This document shows, piece after piece, positions 16,569 through 26,540 of a stretch of 62,005 nt of DNA. Source of the stretch: an uncultured Dysosmobacter sp. (GTDB lineage: Bacteria > Bacillota > Clostridia > Oscillospirales > Oscillospiraceae). The stretch is from positions 1-62,005 of the forward strand of contig CAKTIO010000011.1 in NCBI GenBank assembly GCA_934565855.1, in the 5' to 3' direction. Each line of letters starts with the position of its first letter. Position 1 is the first letter of the stretch. The position numbers were made by a program, and so were the translations under genes. Below the pieces are notes generated by a model. That model worked only from the letters and a program-made list of their open reading frames with translations. It made no database searches and was not told the DNA's origin.

Positions 16569-19500
16569 ATGAAACTGGTTTCCTTCTGCATCAAGCACCG
16601 GGTCACCACCATCATGGCGTGCATCATGGTGACGATCTTCGGTGTGATGAGCTTCATGCAGCTGCCCCTGTCCCTGATGCCGGACATGGAGCTGCCTATG
16701 GCGCTGGTTTACAGCGTGTATACCGCCGGTCCGCAGGAGGTGGAAAAGCTGGTCACTACCGAGCTGGAATCCGCCTGCGCCTCCGTCTCCGGCATGGATG
16801 AGATCCAGTCCATCTCCAGCGAGAACATGTCCATGGTCATCGTGACCTTTGCCGACGGCACCGATCTGGACTCCGGCATGACCGACCTGCGGGATAAGCT
16901 GGACCAGGCGAAAAGCTCCCTGCCCGACGATGCCACCGACCCGGTGGTCATGGCGATCGACATTGACGCCATGCCCGTCATGGTCATGGCGCTGAAGGGC
17001 TCTGACCTGGCTTCCCTGCAAGCCATCGCCGACGACACCATCACCCCCGCTCTGGAGCGGATCGAGGGCGTCGCCTCTGTGGACGTTCAGGGCGGCTATG
17101 ACAATGAGATCGCCGTGGAGACCTACAGCGAAAAGCTGGCGGGCTACGGTCTCTCCCTGAGCTATCTGTCCCAGATCCTCACCGCGGACAACATCGCCAT
17201 TCCCGGCGGCAGCGTGGACAGCGGCGCCAACTCCCTCACGGTCCGCACGGACGGTGAATACTCCTCCGTGGATGACGTTGCAAACTGCCTGATCCCCCTG
17301 CCCACCGGCGGCAGCGTCCGTCTGGGCGACATTGCCAACGTTTACCTGAAGGCGGACGACCGCACCACCATCGCCAAGGTAGACGGTGAGGACTGCGTGC
17401 TGCTGTCCGTCAACAAGCAGTCCGGCGTGAATACCGCCGCCGCCGCGGAAGCCGTTCAGAAGGCCATGACGAAGATCGCTGCGGAGAACCCTGCCCTGAA
17501 CTACTCCGTTCTGATGGACCAGAGCGACTATATCAACCTGTCCGTCAACAACGCCATGCAGAACATCATCTTCGGCGTGCTGCTGGCAGCCGTGGTGCTG
17601 TTCCTCTTCCTGCGGGACTGGGGCGCCACCGCCGTCATCTCCCTTGCCATGCCCCTGTGCATCGTGGCGGTCTTCCTGATGATGAACGCCCTGAACATCA
17701 CCATGAACATGATGAGCCTGGGCGGCGTTGCCATGGGCGTCGGCATGATCGTGGATAACTCCATCGTGGTGCTGGAAAACATCTTCCGGTTCCGCTCCGA
17801 CGGATACAACATTTACGACTCCTGCACCAAGGGTACCGGAGAGGTGGCGCTGTCCATCATCGCCTCCACCCTGACTACCGTGGCGGTGTTCCTGCCCCTG
17901 GGTCTCACGGACGGTATGGTGGGCATGATGTTCTACGACTTCTGCCTGACCATCTGCGCCCTGATCCTGATGTCCCTGGTGGTGGCGCTGACCATCGTTC
18001 CCCTGCTGAGCTACATGCTGCTGGGACGCAGCGCCAAGCAGCAGACCCCCGAAGCCACGGAAGCCACCAGCGAGATCATGGAGGCGATCCAGGCGAAGAA
18101 AAAGCCGGAAAAGACCGGACGCCTGATGGCGTGGTACCGCAATACGCTGGACTTCTTCATCCACAAGCGGAAAACCGCCATGCTGGTTTCCGCCGGACTG
18201 ATCGTGGTCTTCGGCATCTCCATTGTCGCCGCAGGCTTTGAAATGATCCCCTCGATGGATGAAAGCACCGTGTCCGTGACCCTCTCCCTGCCCACCGGCG
18301 CGGAGACGGAGGAGGCGGAGCATCTTGCCGAGCGGGTGGTGGATGTCGCAATGGACACCATTCCGGAGCTGGACACCATTTACTACACCACCGGCGGCGG
18401 CACCTTCTCCAGCATGACCGGCGGCAACACCGCCACCGTATCCGTCAATCTGGTGCCTGTCAACCAGCGGGACCGCTCCGCCCAGGAGATCGGCGACACC
18501 CTGCGGGAGGACCTGCGGGACATTGCCGGCGCGGAGATCTCCGTCTCCTCCTCCGGCAGCATGGATATGTCCAGCATGACCGGAGACCCCATCGACGTGA
18601 CTCTGTCCGGCAACGACTATGACGAGCTGACCGCAGCAGCAGCAGAGCTGACCGACCGCATCTCCGCCCTGCCGGACGCGGTAGACGTCTCCTCCTCCGC
18701 GTCGGACCAGGTGCCGGAGGTGGACATCACCGTCCGCCGGGATGTTGCCACCCAATACGGTCTCACCGCAGCCACCATCGGCTCCGCTGTCCGCAGCCAG
18801 CTCACCGGCTCCACCGCCACCACTCTGAAGGTGGACGGCGAGGAGATCGACGTGGTGGTCCGGGGCGAAAGCGATGCCGGAAAGAGCCTGGACAATCTGC
18901 GCTCCATGCCCATCACCACGGCTCTGGGCAGCAACGTTCCCCTGAACATGGTGGCGGACATCGATGTGGTGATGGCGCCCCAGACCATCCACCGTCAGAA
19001 CCAGAGCCGCACCATTACCATCACCGGCGACAGCCGCAGCGGCGACAGCACCGGCATTGCCAAGTCCGTGCAGCAGGTCATTGATGAATTTGACGCGCCG
19101 GACAGCGTGACCATTGAGGTCAGCGGCGAAAACAGCCAGACGATGGAGTCCTTCCAGACCCTGGGCAACGCCATGATCGTGGCGCTGGGACTGGTGTACT
19201 TCGTGCTGGCATCCCAGTTCGAGTCCTTCCTGATGCCCGTCATCGTCATGATGATCCTGCCCACCAGTCTGGTCGGCTCCCTGTCCACCCAGCTGCTGTT
19301 CGGCATGAAAATTTCCATTGTCGCCTTTGTGGGCGTTATCATGCTGGCAGGTACTGTGGTCAACTCCTCCATCGTTCTGGTGGACTACATCAACACCCGC
19401 CGGGGACGGGGCGAGGAGAAAAACGAAGCCATCCTCAACGCCTGCCCCCGCCGTGTGCGCCCGGTGATGATGACCATGCTCACCACAGTGCTGGGGCTGC

Positions 19501-19697
19501 TGCCGATGGCGATCGGCGCGGGAGAAGGCTCGGAAATGATGAAGCCGATGGCGATCGTCATGATCACCGGTATGCTGATCTCCACCGTGGTCACGCTGCT
19601 GTTCACCCCGGTCTATTACAGCCTGCTGGACAGCCTCAGCCACCGTTTCAGCCACCGCAAGGAAAGGAAGGGAAAGCTCCGTGTCAAAAATCAGTGA
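16569..19697 (+). CDS. RND (HAE1-type) multidrug efflux transporter
   Basis: Proton-driven exporter of 1042 aa, full length for the AcrB/SwrC family. It has TM1, a large extracytoplasmic domain, a TM2-6 bundle, then the repeat with a second large domain and TM8-12. The proton-relay segment GGVAMGVGMIVDNSIVVLEN (about residues 382-401) holds the conserved Asp; the second half has VGVIMLAGTVVNSSIVLVDY. The start follows 4 nt after the adaptor; the 3' end overlaps the TetR gene by 17 nt. Substrates are unknown; SwrC-like pumps in Firmicutes export amphiphiles and lipopeptides. Confidence 0.95.
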   Translation: MKLVSFCIKHRVTTIMACIMVTIFGVMSFMQLPLSLMPDMELPMALVYSVYTAGPQEVEKLVTTELESACASVSGMDEIQSISSENMSMVIVTFADGTDLDSGMTDLRDKLDQAKSSLPDDATDPVVMAIDIDAMPVMVMALKGSDLASLQAIADDTITPALERIEGVASVDVQGGYDNEIAVETYSEKLAGYGLSLSYLSQILTADNIAIPGGSVDSGANSLTVRTDGEYSSVDDVANCLIPLPTGGSVRLGDIANVYLKADDRTTIAKVDGEDCVLLSVNKQSGVNTAAAAEAVQKAMTKIAAENPALNYSVLMDQSDYINLSVNNAMQNIIFGVLLAAVVLFLFLRDWGATAVISLAMPLCIVAVFLMMNALNITMNMMSLGGVAMGVGMIVDNSIVVLENIFRFRSDGYNIYDSCTKGTGEVALSIIASTLTTVAVFLPLGLTDGMVGMMFYDFCLTICALILMSLVVALTIVPLLSYMLLGRSAKQQTPEATEATSEIMEAIQAKKKPEKTGRLMAWYRNTLDFFIHKRKTAMLVSAGLIVVFGISIVAAGFEMIPSMDESTVSVTLSLPTGAETEEAEHLAERVVDVAMDTIPELDTIYYTTGGGTFSSMTGGNTATVSVNLVPVNQRDRSAQEIGDTLREDLRDIAGAEISVSSSGSMDMSSMTGDPIDVTLSGNDYDELTAAAAELTDRISALPDAVDVSSSASDQVPEVDITVRRDVATQYGLTAATIGSAVRSQLTGSTATTLKVDGEEIDVVVRGESDAGKSLDNLRSMPITTALGSNVPLNMVADIDVVMAPQTIHRQNQSRTITITGDSRSGDSTGIAKSVQQVIDEFDAPDSVTIEVSGENSQTMESFQTLGNAMIVALGLVYFVLASQFESFLMPVIVMMILPTSLVGSLSTQLLFGMKISIVAFVGVIMLAGTVVNSSIVLVDYINTRRGRGEEKNEAILNACPRRVRPVMMTMLTTVLGLLPMAIGAGEGSEMMKPMAIVMITGMLISTVVTLLFTPVYYSLLDSLSHRFSHRKERKGKLRVKNQ

Positions 19698-20265
19698 GCA
19701 GCGCCGCCAGGAGATCCTGGACGCCGCGCAGACCGAGTTTTCCCTGGGCATCGAGCAGGCGTCCATGTCGGGCATTGCCGCCCGGGCGGGCATCGGCAAG
19801 TCCACGATCTATGAATATTTCCCCTCCAAGGGAGAGCTTTTGATTGAGGTCTGCAAGCGCTATATCCACCGTCTGGAGCAGCAGGTGGAGGAGGCGCTGG
19901 AGCAGGACGGTCCCTTCCGGGAAAAGCTCCTTGCCTTCAGCCGTGTGGTGCTGAATACCACAGACGGCATCGACCCCATCAGCGTGGTGCAGGTCATGGC
20001 AAACAACGCCGTAATGGCGGAGCTGGCGGAAAACGCCCAGGGGCTGATGCACTTCACCTTTGAACGAATGGAGCGTGCCGTCCGGCTGGCACAGAACCGG
20101 GGAGAGATCGACCCGGCACTGAACGCCCAGCTTGCCGCCTGCTACCTCTTCAACCTGCCCAATCCCCGGCAGATGCAGTACCTGTCCTCTCTGGGGCTTC
20201 CGGACCCGCTGGAGCAATATGTGGACCTTGCCATGCAGTCGCTGACGGTCCCCACCGCCCGGTAA
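19681..20265 (+). CDS. TetR/AcrR-family regulator of the efflux operon
   Basis: DNA-binding repressor of 194 aa starting at GTG, overlapping the RND gene. The N-terminal HTH reads ILDAAQTEFSLGIEQASMSGIAARAGIGKSTIYEYFPSKGELL (split here only for recognition: the recognition helix is GKSTIYEYF). The C-terminal ligand domain is helical with no assignable family. RBS-like GGAAAG lies upstream. Being the last gene of the operon, and with a perfect TetR-like palindrome at the operon promoter, it probably autoregulates the pump. Confidence 0.9.
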   Translation: MSKISEQRRQEILDAAQTEFSLGIEQASMSGIAARAGIGKSTIYEYFPSKGELLIEVCKRYIHRLEQQVEEALEQDGPFREKLLAFSRVVLNTTDGIDPISVVQVMANNAVMAELAENAQGLMHFTFERMERAVRLAQNRGEIDPALNAQLAACYLFNLPNPRQMQYLSSLGLPDPLEQYVDLAMQSLTVPTAR

Positions 20266-20290
20266 GCCATCCGTTCCGGTATTTTATCCA

Positions 20291-20328
20291 AAAACCGGCG
20301 CAGCCCTGACTGCGCCGGTTTTCGTTCT
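20291..20328. terminator. Terminator after the efflux operon
   Basis: Perfect 13-bp stem AAAACCGGCGCAG / CTGCGCCGGTTTT (20291-20303, 20310-20322) with T-rich tail. Confidence 0.9.
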
Positions 20329-20428
20329 TTTCCGCTGTTTTTCTTGATTTTTTTTGCTCCACGCACTATACTTGCTTCATCTGCCTGGTTTTTCCACAGA
20401 TAATCTTTTGCAAAAGGAATCCCATCCC

Positions 20429-21133
20429 ATGAAAAACAGCTCTTCCCTTCAAACAACGCTTCGGCTGGCGCTGCACGCCGTGGTGCCTGTGGTGGCAGGC
20501 TATCTGGTGCTGGGCGCCGCCTTTGGCATCCTGCTCTATGACGCGGGCTACGGCTTTATCTGGTCCCTGCTGATGAGCACCTTCATCTATGCCGGATCTA
20601 TGGAGTTTGCCGGGGTCAGCCTTCTCACCGGCGGCGCCACGCTGGTCTCCGCCGCACTGATGACGCTGCTGGTCAATGCCCGGCACATGCTGTACGGCAT
20701 CTCCATGCTGGACCAGTACCGGGACATGGGACCCGCCAAGCCCTACCTCATCTTCTCCCTGACGGATGAGACCTACGCCGTTTTATGCGGCGGCACGCCG
20801 GAGGGTGCGGACTGCCGGCTCTATCCTCTTCTCGTCTCCTTCATCGACCAGCTATGCTGGGTCATCGGCAGTCTTCTCGGCTCCTTGATCGGCAGCTCTC
20901 TGTCCATCAACACCACCGGCATCGACTTTGCCATGACGGCACTGTTTCTTGTGATCTTTGTAGAGCAGCTCCTCTCCACCCGGGACCATCTGCCCGCCGC
21001 TGCCGGAGTGGGCATTTCCCTGCTGTGCCTGGTCCTGTGCGGTCCGGACCGCTTTTTGATCCCCTCCATGGTCCTGCTTCTGGCGTCCCTGACGCTGTAC
21101 GGAATGCTTCTGGAAAGGAGGGCGTCCGCTTGA
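20429..21133 (+). CDS. azlC: AzlC-family branched-chain amino acid exporter, large subunit
   Basis: Integral membrane protein of 234 aa forming the export permease with AzlD. Typical features are the N-terminal [16 protein letters not shown] helix, [14 protein letters not shown] and [11 protein letters not shown]. The start is the ATG at 20429 with AAAAGGA upstream (spacing slightly long). It overlaps azlD by 4 nt (TTGA), indicating translational coupling. Confidence 0.93.
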   Translation: MKNSSSLQTTLRLALHAVVPVVAGYLVLGAAFGILLYDAGYGFIWSLLMSTFIYAGSMEFAGVSLLTGGATLVSAALMTLLVNARHMLYGISMLDQYRDMGPAKPYLIFSLTDETYAVLCGGTPEGADCRLYPLLVSFIDQLCWVIGSLLGSLIGSSLSINTTGIDFAMTALFLVIFVEQLLSTRDHLPAAAGVGISLLCLVLCGPDRFLIPSMVLLLASLTLYGMLLERRASA

Positions 21134-21456
21134 ACACCCTGCACTCTCTCGCCCTCATTGCCGTGATGGCGCTGGTCACCGCCGCCATCCGGTTTCTGCC
21201 CTTCCTCGTCTTTCCCGCAGGAAAGCCCATTCCGAAAATAATCTCCCAGCTGACCCGGCTGCTGCCCAGCGCGGTCATGGGCATGCTGGTGGTCTACTGC
21301 CTGCGGAACGTCTCCCTGACTACGTTTCCCTTTGGTCTGCCGGAGCTTCTTGCCTCGGCGGCGGTGGTGCTGCTACACCTATGGAAGCGCAACACCCTGC
21401 TGAGCATTCTGATCGGAACCATCGTCTACATGGTCCTGATCCAGGTGGTATTCTAA
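21130..21456 (+). CDS. azlD: AzlD-family branched-chain amino acid exporter, small subunit
   Basis: Small four-helix membrane protein of 108 aa that pairs with AzlC. It has the motif [12 protein letters not shown] near the N-terminus and [15 protein letters not shown] in the middle. The start is TTG, overlapping the azlC stop (TTGA), 8-9 nt after AAGGAGG. Confidence 0.9.
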   Translation: MNTLHSLALIAVMALVTAAIRFLPFLVFPAGKPIPKIISQLTRLLPSAVMGMLVVYCLRNVSLTTFPFGLPELLASAAVVLLHLWKRNTLLSILIGTIVYMVLIQVVF

Positions 21457-21481
21457 GCCGCCTTCGTTCAGCTCCTTTCCG

Positions 21482-21518
21482 CCGCGTGCAGTCTGATAAA
21501 CAGGCTGCACGCGGTTTC
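21482..21518 (+). terminator. Terminator after azlCD
   Basis: CCGCGTGCAG (21482-21491) / CTGCACGCGG (21505-21514), 10-bp perfect stem followed by TTTCC; short T run. Confidence 0.6.
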
Positions 21519-21573
21519 CATACTGTGCTGGCGGTCTTCCGCCAGCCGCTGAAAGCCCCCACCCATACCGTAC

Positions 21574-21615
21574 AAAAGGCTCCCTGTATGCTGCGGCATA
21601 CAGGGAGCCTTTCTC
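21574..21615. terminator. Bidirectional terminator before the MATE gene end
   Basis: AAAAGGCTCCCTGTATG pairs with CATACAGGGAGCCTTT around a 6-nt loop. The minus-strand version ends the MATE gene, the plus-strand version backs up azlCD termination. Confidence 0.9.
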
Positions 21616-21616
21616 T

Positions 21617-22993
21617 TCACTGCTCCGGCGGAAGCGACGCCATAATGGCGCGGAACCGGAAGCGGAACAGCGTTACCGTGGTCGCCACCGCCAGCAGATC
21701 CGCGATCGGCTCCGCCAAAAACACCGCCAGCGTTTTATCCGGCAGCCACAGCGGCAGCAGATAAATCAGCGGAATCAGCAGAAGGATCTTCCGCAGCACC
21801 GCCAGAAACAGGGAGATCCTTGCCTCGCCCAGCGCCACAAAGGTCTGCTGGCAGGCGATCTGCGCGCCGAAGATCACCGTTGCCGCCATGTAGATCCGCA
21901 GCGCCCACGCCGCATATGCCTTCAGGTCCGTGTCCGGCGTAAAGATCCCAGCCATCCACTGTGGCGCCAGCTGTACCAGCGCCCACAGCGCCGCGGAGTA
22001 CAGCAGGCACGCCCGCAGCAGCACGCCGAACGCCTCCCGCACCCGCCGGGCGTTTTTCGCCCCGTAGTTGAAGCTGATGATGGGCTGCGCCCCCTGGGTC
22101 AGCCCGTGCAGCGGCATCATGGCGAACTGCATGATGCTGGTAAGAACGGTCATGGCGCCCACAGCGATATCTCCGCCGTACTTCAGCAGTGAGGTGTTAA
22201 AGCAAATAGCGATCAGGCTCTCTGTGGACTGCATGATAAACGGAGACAGTCCCAGTGCCAGACACGGCAGCACCACCTTGGCTTGGGGACGCAAATGCTC
22301 CCGCCGCAGTCTCCATTTCGTCTTCCTTCCTGTCAAAAACCGCAGGACCCAGACGGCAGACACGCCCTGGGACACAATGGTGGCAAGCGCCGCGCCCCGT
22401 ACGCCCATCCCAAAGCCGAAAATCAGGATGGGGTCCAGCACGGTGTTCAGTCCCGCGCCGATCAGTACCGTTTTCATGCTGACGGAGGTAAAGCCCTGGG
22501 CAGTGATGTAGGCGTTCATGCCCAGCGTCAGCTGTACAAACAGCGTACCCAGCGTATAGACCTTCAAATAGCTCACTGCGTATTCAATGGTATTCTCGCT
22601 GGCACCGAACATGGTCAGCAGCTCCCGGGCAAAGCCATGAAACACCAGCGTCAGCACCAGCGCGGTGAAAACCAGCATGGTCATGCAGTTGCCCATGATG
22701 CGCTCGGATTCCCGGACCTCTCCCCGTCCCTCCGCAATGGAAGCCCTGGGTGCGCCGCCCATTGCCATCAGGGCGGAAAACGCGGAGACGACCATGATGA
22801 CCGGCAGGCAGACGCCCACGCCCGTCAGAGCAAGCTTGCCCACCGTTTCCACCGGCTGGATGCGCCCGATGTAAACCCGGTCCACCAGGTTATACAGCAT
22901 ATTCACAATCTGCGAGGTAATGGTGGGCAGCGCCAGCCGAAACAGCAGTCCCCTGACGTTTCCGCTGCCTAAATCTGTATTTTTCCGCTCCAT
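21617..22993 (-). CDS. MATE-family efflux transporter
   Basis: Twelve-helix multidrug/toxin extrusion antiporter of 458 aa, usual length. The two-fold repeat is visible with FRLALPTITSQIVNMLYNLVDRVYIG at the start and the mid-protein PLHGLTQGAQPIISFNYGA. The RBS AAAGGAG lies before the ATG. Single gene with no linked regulator. Confidence 0.93.
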   Translation of the reverse strand: MERKNTDLGSGNVRGLLFRLALPTITSQIVNMLYNLVDRVYIGRIQPVETVGKLALTGVGVCLPVIMVVSAFSALMAMGGAPRASIAEGRGEVRESERIMGNCMTMLVFTALVLTLVFHGFARELLTMFGASENTIEYAVSYLKVYTLGTLFVQLTLGMNAYITAQGFTSVSMKTVLIGAGLNTVLDPILIFGFGMGVRGAALATIVSQGVSAVWVLRFLTGRKTKWRLRREHLRPQAKVVLPCLALGLSPFIMQSTESLIAICFNTSLLKYGGDIAVGAMTVLTSIMQFAMMPLHGLTQGAQPIISFNYGAKNARRVREAFGVLLRACLLYSAALWALVQLAPQWMAGIFTPDTDLKAYAAWALRIYMAATVIFGAQIACQQTFVALGEARISLFLAVLRKILLLIPLIYLLPLWLPDKTLAVFLAEPIADLLAVATTVTLFRFRFRAIMASLPPEQ

Positions 22994-23101
22994 CGGAACG
23001 CTCCTTTATACCGTAAAATATTCCCCTGCTCCCGGGGAATGATAACAGTATACACGCTTCGGCAAATCCGGTCAATTCTCTTTCCTTTCCGCCCCGCCCC
23101 A

Positions 23102-23130
23102 TTGACAAACCGGTGAAATTCGTATATGAT
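23102..23130 (+). promoter_or_regulatory. degV promoter
   Basis: TTGACA (23102-23107), 17 bp, TATGAT (23125-23130). Confidence 0.8.
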
Positions 23131-23170
23131 AGAAATATGATATTGAAAACCTTATTTTAAGGAGTTTAAA

Positions 23171-24016
23171 ATGACTTATAACATCGTCTGTGACAGCAGC
23201 TGTGATTTAAAGCCGGAGGTGCTTCAGCCCGGCAGAATCCAGCTGGAGGTCGTTCCCATGCGCATCAGCGTGGGCGAGCATGAATTTCTGGATAACGCCG
23301 ACCTGAACATTCCCATGCTGCTGAATGAAATGGAGGCGGAAAAGACCGCCTCCGGCACCGCCTGCCCCTCTCCGGCAGCATTTGCCAAATATTTTGAGGC
23401 GGCGGACTGCAGCATCTGCTTCACCATCTCCTGCAACCTCTCCGGCACCTACAACGCCGCCGTCATGGCGCGGGACATGGTGCTGGAGGAGCACCCGGAA
23501 AAGAAGATCTGTGTCATTGATTCCAAGAGTACCGCCGGCGACATGGTGCTGCTGGTCCGCCGCGCGCAGGCGCTGCTGCAGGCGGAGGAGGAGCCGGACT
23601 TTGACACCGTGTGCGACCAGCTGCGCACCTATCAGGCGTCCCTGCGCACCATCTTCACCCTGGAGTGCTATGACAACCTCATCAAAAACGGCAGAATGCG
23701 TCCGCTGGTGGGTAATCTGCTGCACACGCTGGGCATCCACATCATCGCTGATGCCACCCCGCAGGGCACCATCCATGTGGCTGGAAAAGCCCGGGGCGAG
23801 CTGAAGACCTACCAATTTATTGTGGAGCTGATGCGCCAGAGCAAGGACTGTACCGGCGCGGAGGTCGTCCTCTCCCACTGCGAGAACCTCTCCGGCGCGC
23901 TGCGCTTGAAGGAGCTGATCATGAAGGAGCTTCCGGTGAAGGACGTGACCGTTCTCTCCTGCCGGGGACTGACCACCTTCTACGCCATGCAGAAGGGTCT
24001 GATTCTGGGGTATTGA
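23171..24016 (+). CDS. DegV-family fatty-acid-binding protein
   Basis: DegV/FakB-type protein of 281 aa that binds fatty acids for phosphorylation by FakA. The N-terminal CDSSCDL opens the family; SGTYNAAVMAR and IDSKSTAGDMVLL line the lipid pocket. The RBS TTAAGGAG lies 7 nt upstream. It is monocistronic with its own promoter and terminator. No fakA is in this window. Confidence 0.93.
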   Translation: MTYNIVCDSSCDLKPEVLQPGRIQLEVVPMRISVGEHEFLDNADLNIPMLLNEMEAEKTASGTACPSPAAFAKYFEAADCSICFTISCNLSGTYNAAVMARDMVLEEHPEKKICVIDSKSTAGDMVLLVRRAQALLQAEEEPDFDTVCDQLRTYQASLRTIFTLECYDNLIKNGRMRPLVGNLLHTLGIHIIADATPQGTIHVAGKARGELKTYQFIVELMRQSKDCTGAEVVLSHCENLSGALRLKELIMKELPVKDVTVLSCRGLTTFYAMQKGLILGY

Positions 24017-24044
24017 CCTCTGTTTTCCGCCTGTTTTAAAAAGC

Positions 24045-24084
24045 GACCGCCCGCCGGGTCCTCCGGCAGGCGGTCTTCTCTTTT
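24045..24084. terminator. Terminator between degV and the YfcC gene
   Basis: GACCGCC (24045-24051) / GGCGGTC (24069-24075) with an inner GCCGG/CCGGC stem, then TTCTCTTTT. Confidence 0.75.
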
Positions 24085-24113
24085 CACACACGCGCTCCGG
24101 CGCAGCGGGGCGC

Positions 24114-25505
24114 TTACCCCAGCCAGGCGCCCACCGTCAAAAACAGCAGGACCAGCACCAGGAAATACAGCATCAGCCGCCAGACATACCGGAACCACTG
24201 GTCATAGCTGACATGTCCCAGCGCCAGCGCACCCATGACCACCGCCGCAGTGGGAGTCAGCAGATTCACCAGTCCGGAAGCCGTCTGAAACGCTGTGACC
24301 ACCAGCGCGCCGCCCACGCCGGAAAACTTGCCCAGCGGCGCCAGAATCGGCACCGACAGCGTGGCAAGTCCGGAGGAGGAGGGAATCAGGATGGACAGCG
24401 GCAGATACAGCAGGAACACCAGCAGCGTAAACGCCACGCTGCTGGAGCCGGACAGTGCCTGCTCGCCCCAGTGCAGCACGGTATCCGTCACATGGGCGCC
24501 GTTCATCAGCACCGTGATGCCCCGGGAAATGCCGATGATGAACGCCACGCCCAGCAGGTCCGCGCAGCCTGCTACATAGCACTCCACCAGCTCCTCCTCC
24601 CGCATCCGGTCGATCAGCCCCACGGCGATGCCGCCCACCAGAAACAGCGCCGACAGCTCCGGGAACCACCAGCCCAGCACCGGAAGCGGCAGTCCCATCT
24701 CGTCAAAGGGGATTACGCCGTAGATCATCACCAGAAACACCAGCCCGAAGGTCAGCAGGATCCACGCCCGCCGGGTAGTCATCGGGGTCTCCTCCGCCGC
24801 ACTGACATGCAGCTTTCCCGCGCCAACGCCCACCACCGAAGCGGTGGGGTCCCGGCGGACTCGGGCGGCATACGCCATCACGAACCAGATGGCGGCACTT
24901 TCAAACACCACCCACATCAGCAGGCGCAGCAGCAGTCCCTCTCCCAGAGAGACACCCGCAAAGCCGGAGGCAATGCCTGTTGCAAAGGGATTGACGGTGG
25001 AGCCGATGATACCGGCTCCCGCCCCCAGCAAAATCACGGAGATGCCCACCACCGCGTCATAGCCCGCCGCCAGAAACACCGGGATCAGCAGCGGGTAAAA
25101 CGCCATTGTCTCCTCCCACATGCCGTAGGTGCTGCCGCCCAGACCGAAGAACACCATCAAAATGGGGATCAGGTAATTCTCCCGCCCGTTCAGCGCCCGA
25201 ATGATGCCGGAAACTCCGGCGTCCACCGCCCCCGTCTTCATCACGACGCCCAGAAAGCCGCCAACCATCAGAATGAACACACAGACGTCCACCGCATCGT
25301 AAAAGCCCTGAAAGGACGCCTTCAGAATCTCACCCACGCCTGCCGGAGACGCCGGGACCGAATGATAGGTCCCGGCGATGGGCAGTCCCGCCGCGTCGTA
25401 CTCATAGGACCCCGCCGGGATCAGCCAGGTGGCGCCAGCCACAGCCAAAATCAGCAGGAACAGGATAGTATACGCCGTGGGCATCCGAAATCTGGATCTG
25501 GTCAA
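24114..25505 (-). CDS. YfcC-family carrier, probable arginine/ornithine transporter of the ADI operon
   Basis: Membrane carrier of 463 aa, about 12 helices, YfcC/DcuC-like (C4-dicarboxylate anaerobic carrier superfamily). Recognisable stretches are MPTAYTILFLLILAVAGATW, GLGGSTYGMWEETMAFYPLL and STVNPFATGIASGFAG. It begins 14 nt after arcB, so it is the last gene of the arginine deiminase operon. Its likely task is arginine-ornithine exchange in place of ArcD (inference from context). Confidence 0.88.
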   Translation of the reverse strand: MTRSRFRMPTAYTILFLLILAVAGATWLIPAGSYEYDAAGLPIAGTYHSVPASPAGVGEILKASFQGFYDAVDVCVFILMVGGFLGVVMKTGAVDAGVSGIIRALNGRENYLIPILMVFFGLGGSTYGMWEETMAFYPLLIPVFLAAGYDAVVGISVILLGAGAGIIGSTVNPFATGIASGFAGVSLGEGLLLRLLMWVVFESAAIWFVMAYAARVRRDPTASVVGVGAGKLHVSAAEETPMTTRRAWILLTFGLVFLVMIYGVIPFDEMGLPLPVLGWWFPELSALFLVGGIAVGLIDRMREEELVECYVAGCADLLGVAFIIGISRGITVLMNGAHVTDTVLHWGEQALSGSSSVAFTLLVFLLYLPLSILIPSSSGLATLSVPILAPLGKFSGVGGALVVTAFQTASGLVNLLTPTAAVVMGALALGHVSYDQWFRYVWRLMLYFLVLVLLFLTVGAWLG

Positions 25506-25519
25506 GGACCTCTCCCCCT

Positions 25520-26518
25520 TTACCTGCCGATGGTCGCCACCAGCACCGCCTTAATGGAGTGCATCCGGTTTTCCGCCTCGTCAAACACCACGGAGTGCTT
25601 GCCCCGGAAGACGCTGTCCTCCACCTCCCGGATGTCCACGCCCTTTTCCTTCCACTCCTTTGCCATTCCGGTCTCAAAATCGTGGAAGGAAGGCAGACAG
25701 TGAAGGTATAGCACGTTGGGATTGTTGGTCGCCTTCAGCGTCTCCTGCGTCACCCGGTAGGGTGAAAGCAGCTTTGCCCGCTGGGGGATCAGGTCCTCCT
25801 CTCCCATAGAAGCCCAGATGTCGCCGTAGATCACATCGGCGTCCTTCAGACTGTTGACGTCATCGGTGATCTCAATGAGACCGCCGGTCTCCCGGGCGGT
25901 GGCAAAGGTCTCCTTCACCACCCGCTGATCCATCTCCTTTGCCAGAGACTCCGGTCCCAGCGCCACAAAGTGCATTCCCATTTTCGCCGCGCCGATCATC
26001 CAGGCGTAGCACATATTGTTCCGCACATCGCCGGGAAACACCACCTTTACCTGATGCAGGGGCTTGGCACAGTGCTCCTCAATGGTCATCATATCCGCCA
26101 GGATCTGCGTGGGATGGTCCGCGTCTGTCAGACCGTTCCATACCGGCACGCCGGAGTACTCCGCCAGCTTCTCCACCGCTGTCTGGTCATAGCCACGGTA
26201 CTCGATCCCGTCAAAAAAGCGTCCCAGCACTTTGGCGGAATCCTCCAGGCTCTCCTTCTTCCCCATCTGTGAGCTGCCCGCGTCCAGATAGGTCACATGC
26301 GCTCCCTCCTGCGTTGCCGCCACCTCAAAGGAGCAGCGGGTGCGGGTGGAGGTCTTTTCAAACAGCAGCACAATGTGCTTGCCCTTCAGCGTAGGGGCAT
26401 GGATGCCGCTGCGCCGCTTTGCCTTTAAATCATGTCCCAGATCCAGCAGATACCGGATCTCTGCCGGGGTAAAATCCTGCAGGGTCAAAAAGCTTCTTCC
26501 CTTTAAATTCACTGCCAT
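25520..26518 (-). CDS. arcB: Ornithine carbamoyltransferase, catabolic
   Basis: Converts citrulline and phosphate to ornithine and carbamoyl phosphate in the arginine deiminase pathway; 332 aa. The carbamoyl-phosphate motif STRTR lies at about residues 56-60, with DHPTQILADMMT and the ornithine-binding HCLPSFHD later. The RBS GAGGAG lies 8 nt upstream. It sits between arcA and the carrier gene, spacing 22 and 14 nt. No carbamate kinase gene is present here. Confidence 0.95.
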   Translation of the reverse strand: MAVNLKGRSFLTLQDFTPAEIRYLLDLGHDLKAKRRSGIHAPTLKGKHIVLLFEKTSTRTRCSFEVAATQEGAHVTYLDAGSSQMGKKESLEDSAKVLGRFFDGIEYRGYDQTAVEKLAEYSGVPVWNGLTDADHPTQILADMMTIEEHCAKPLHQVKVVFPGDVRNNMCYAWMIGAAKMGMHFVALGPESLAKEMDQRVVKETFATARETGGLIEITDDVNSLKDADVIYGDIWASMGEEDLIPQRAKLLSPYRVTQETLKATNNPNVLYLHCLPSFHDFETGMAKEWKEKGVDIREVEDSVFRGKHSVVFDEAENRMHSIKAVLVATIGR

Positions 26519-26540
26519 AGCTGTCTCTCCTCTTTTCGTT

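Noticed and set aside
16506..19805. A 1099-codon open frame on the minus strand opposite the RND gene, and similar long antisense frames (for example 3976-5946, 195-1502, 42681-44411)
   Set aside because: They mirror strongly codon-biased GC-rich genes, give His/Gly/Val-rich nonsense proteins with no motifs and lack ribosome binding sites.
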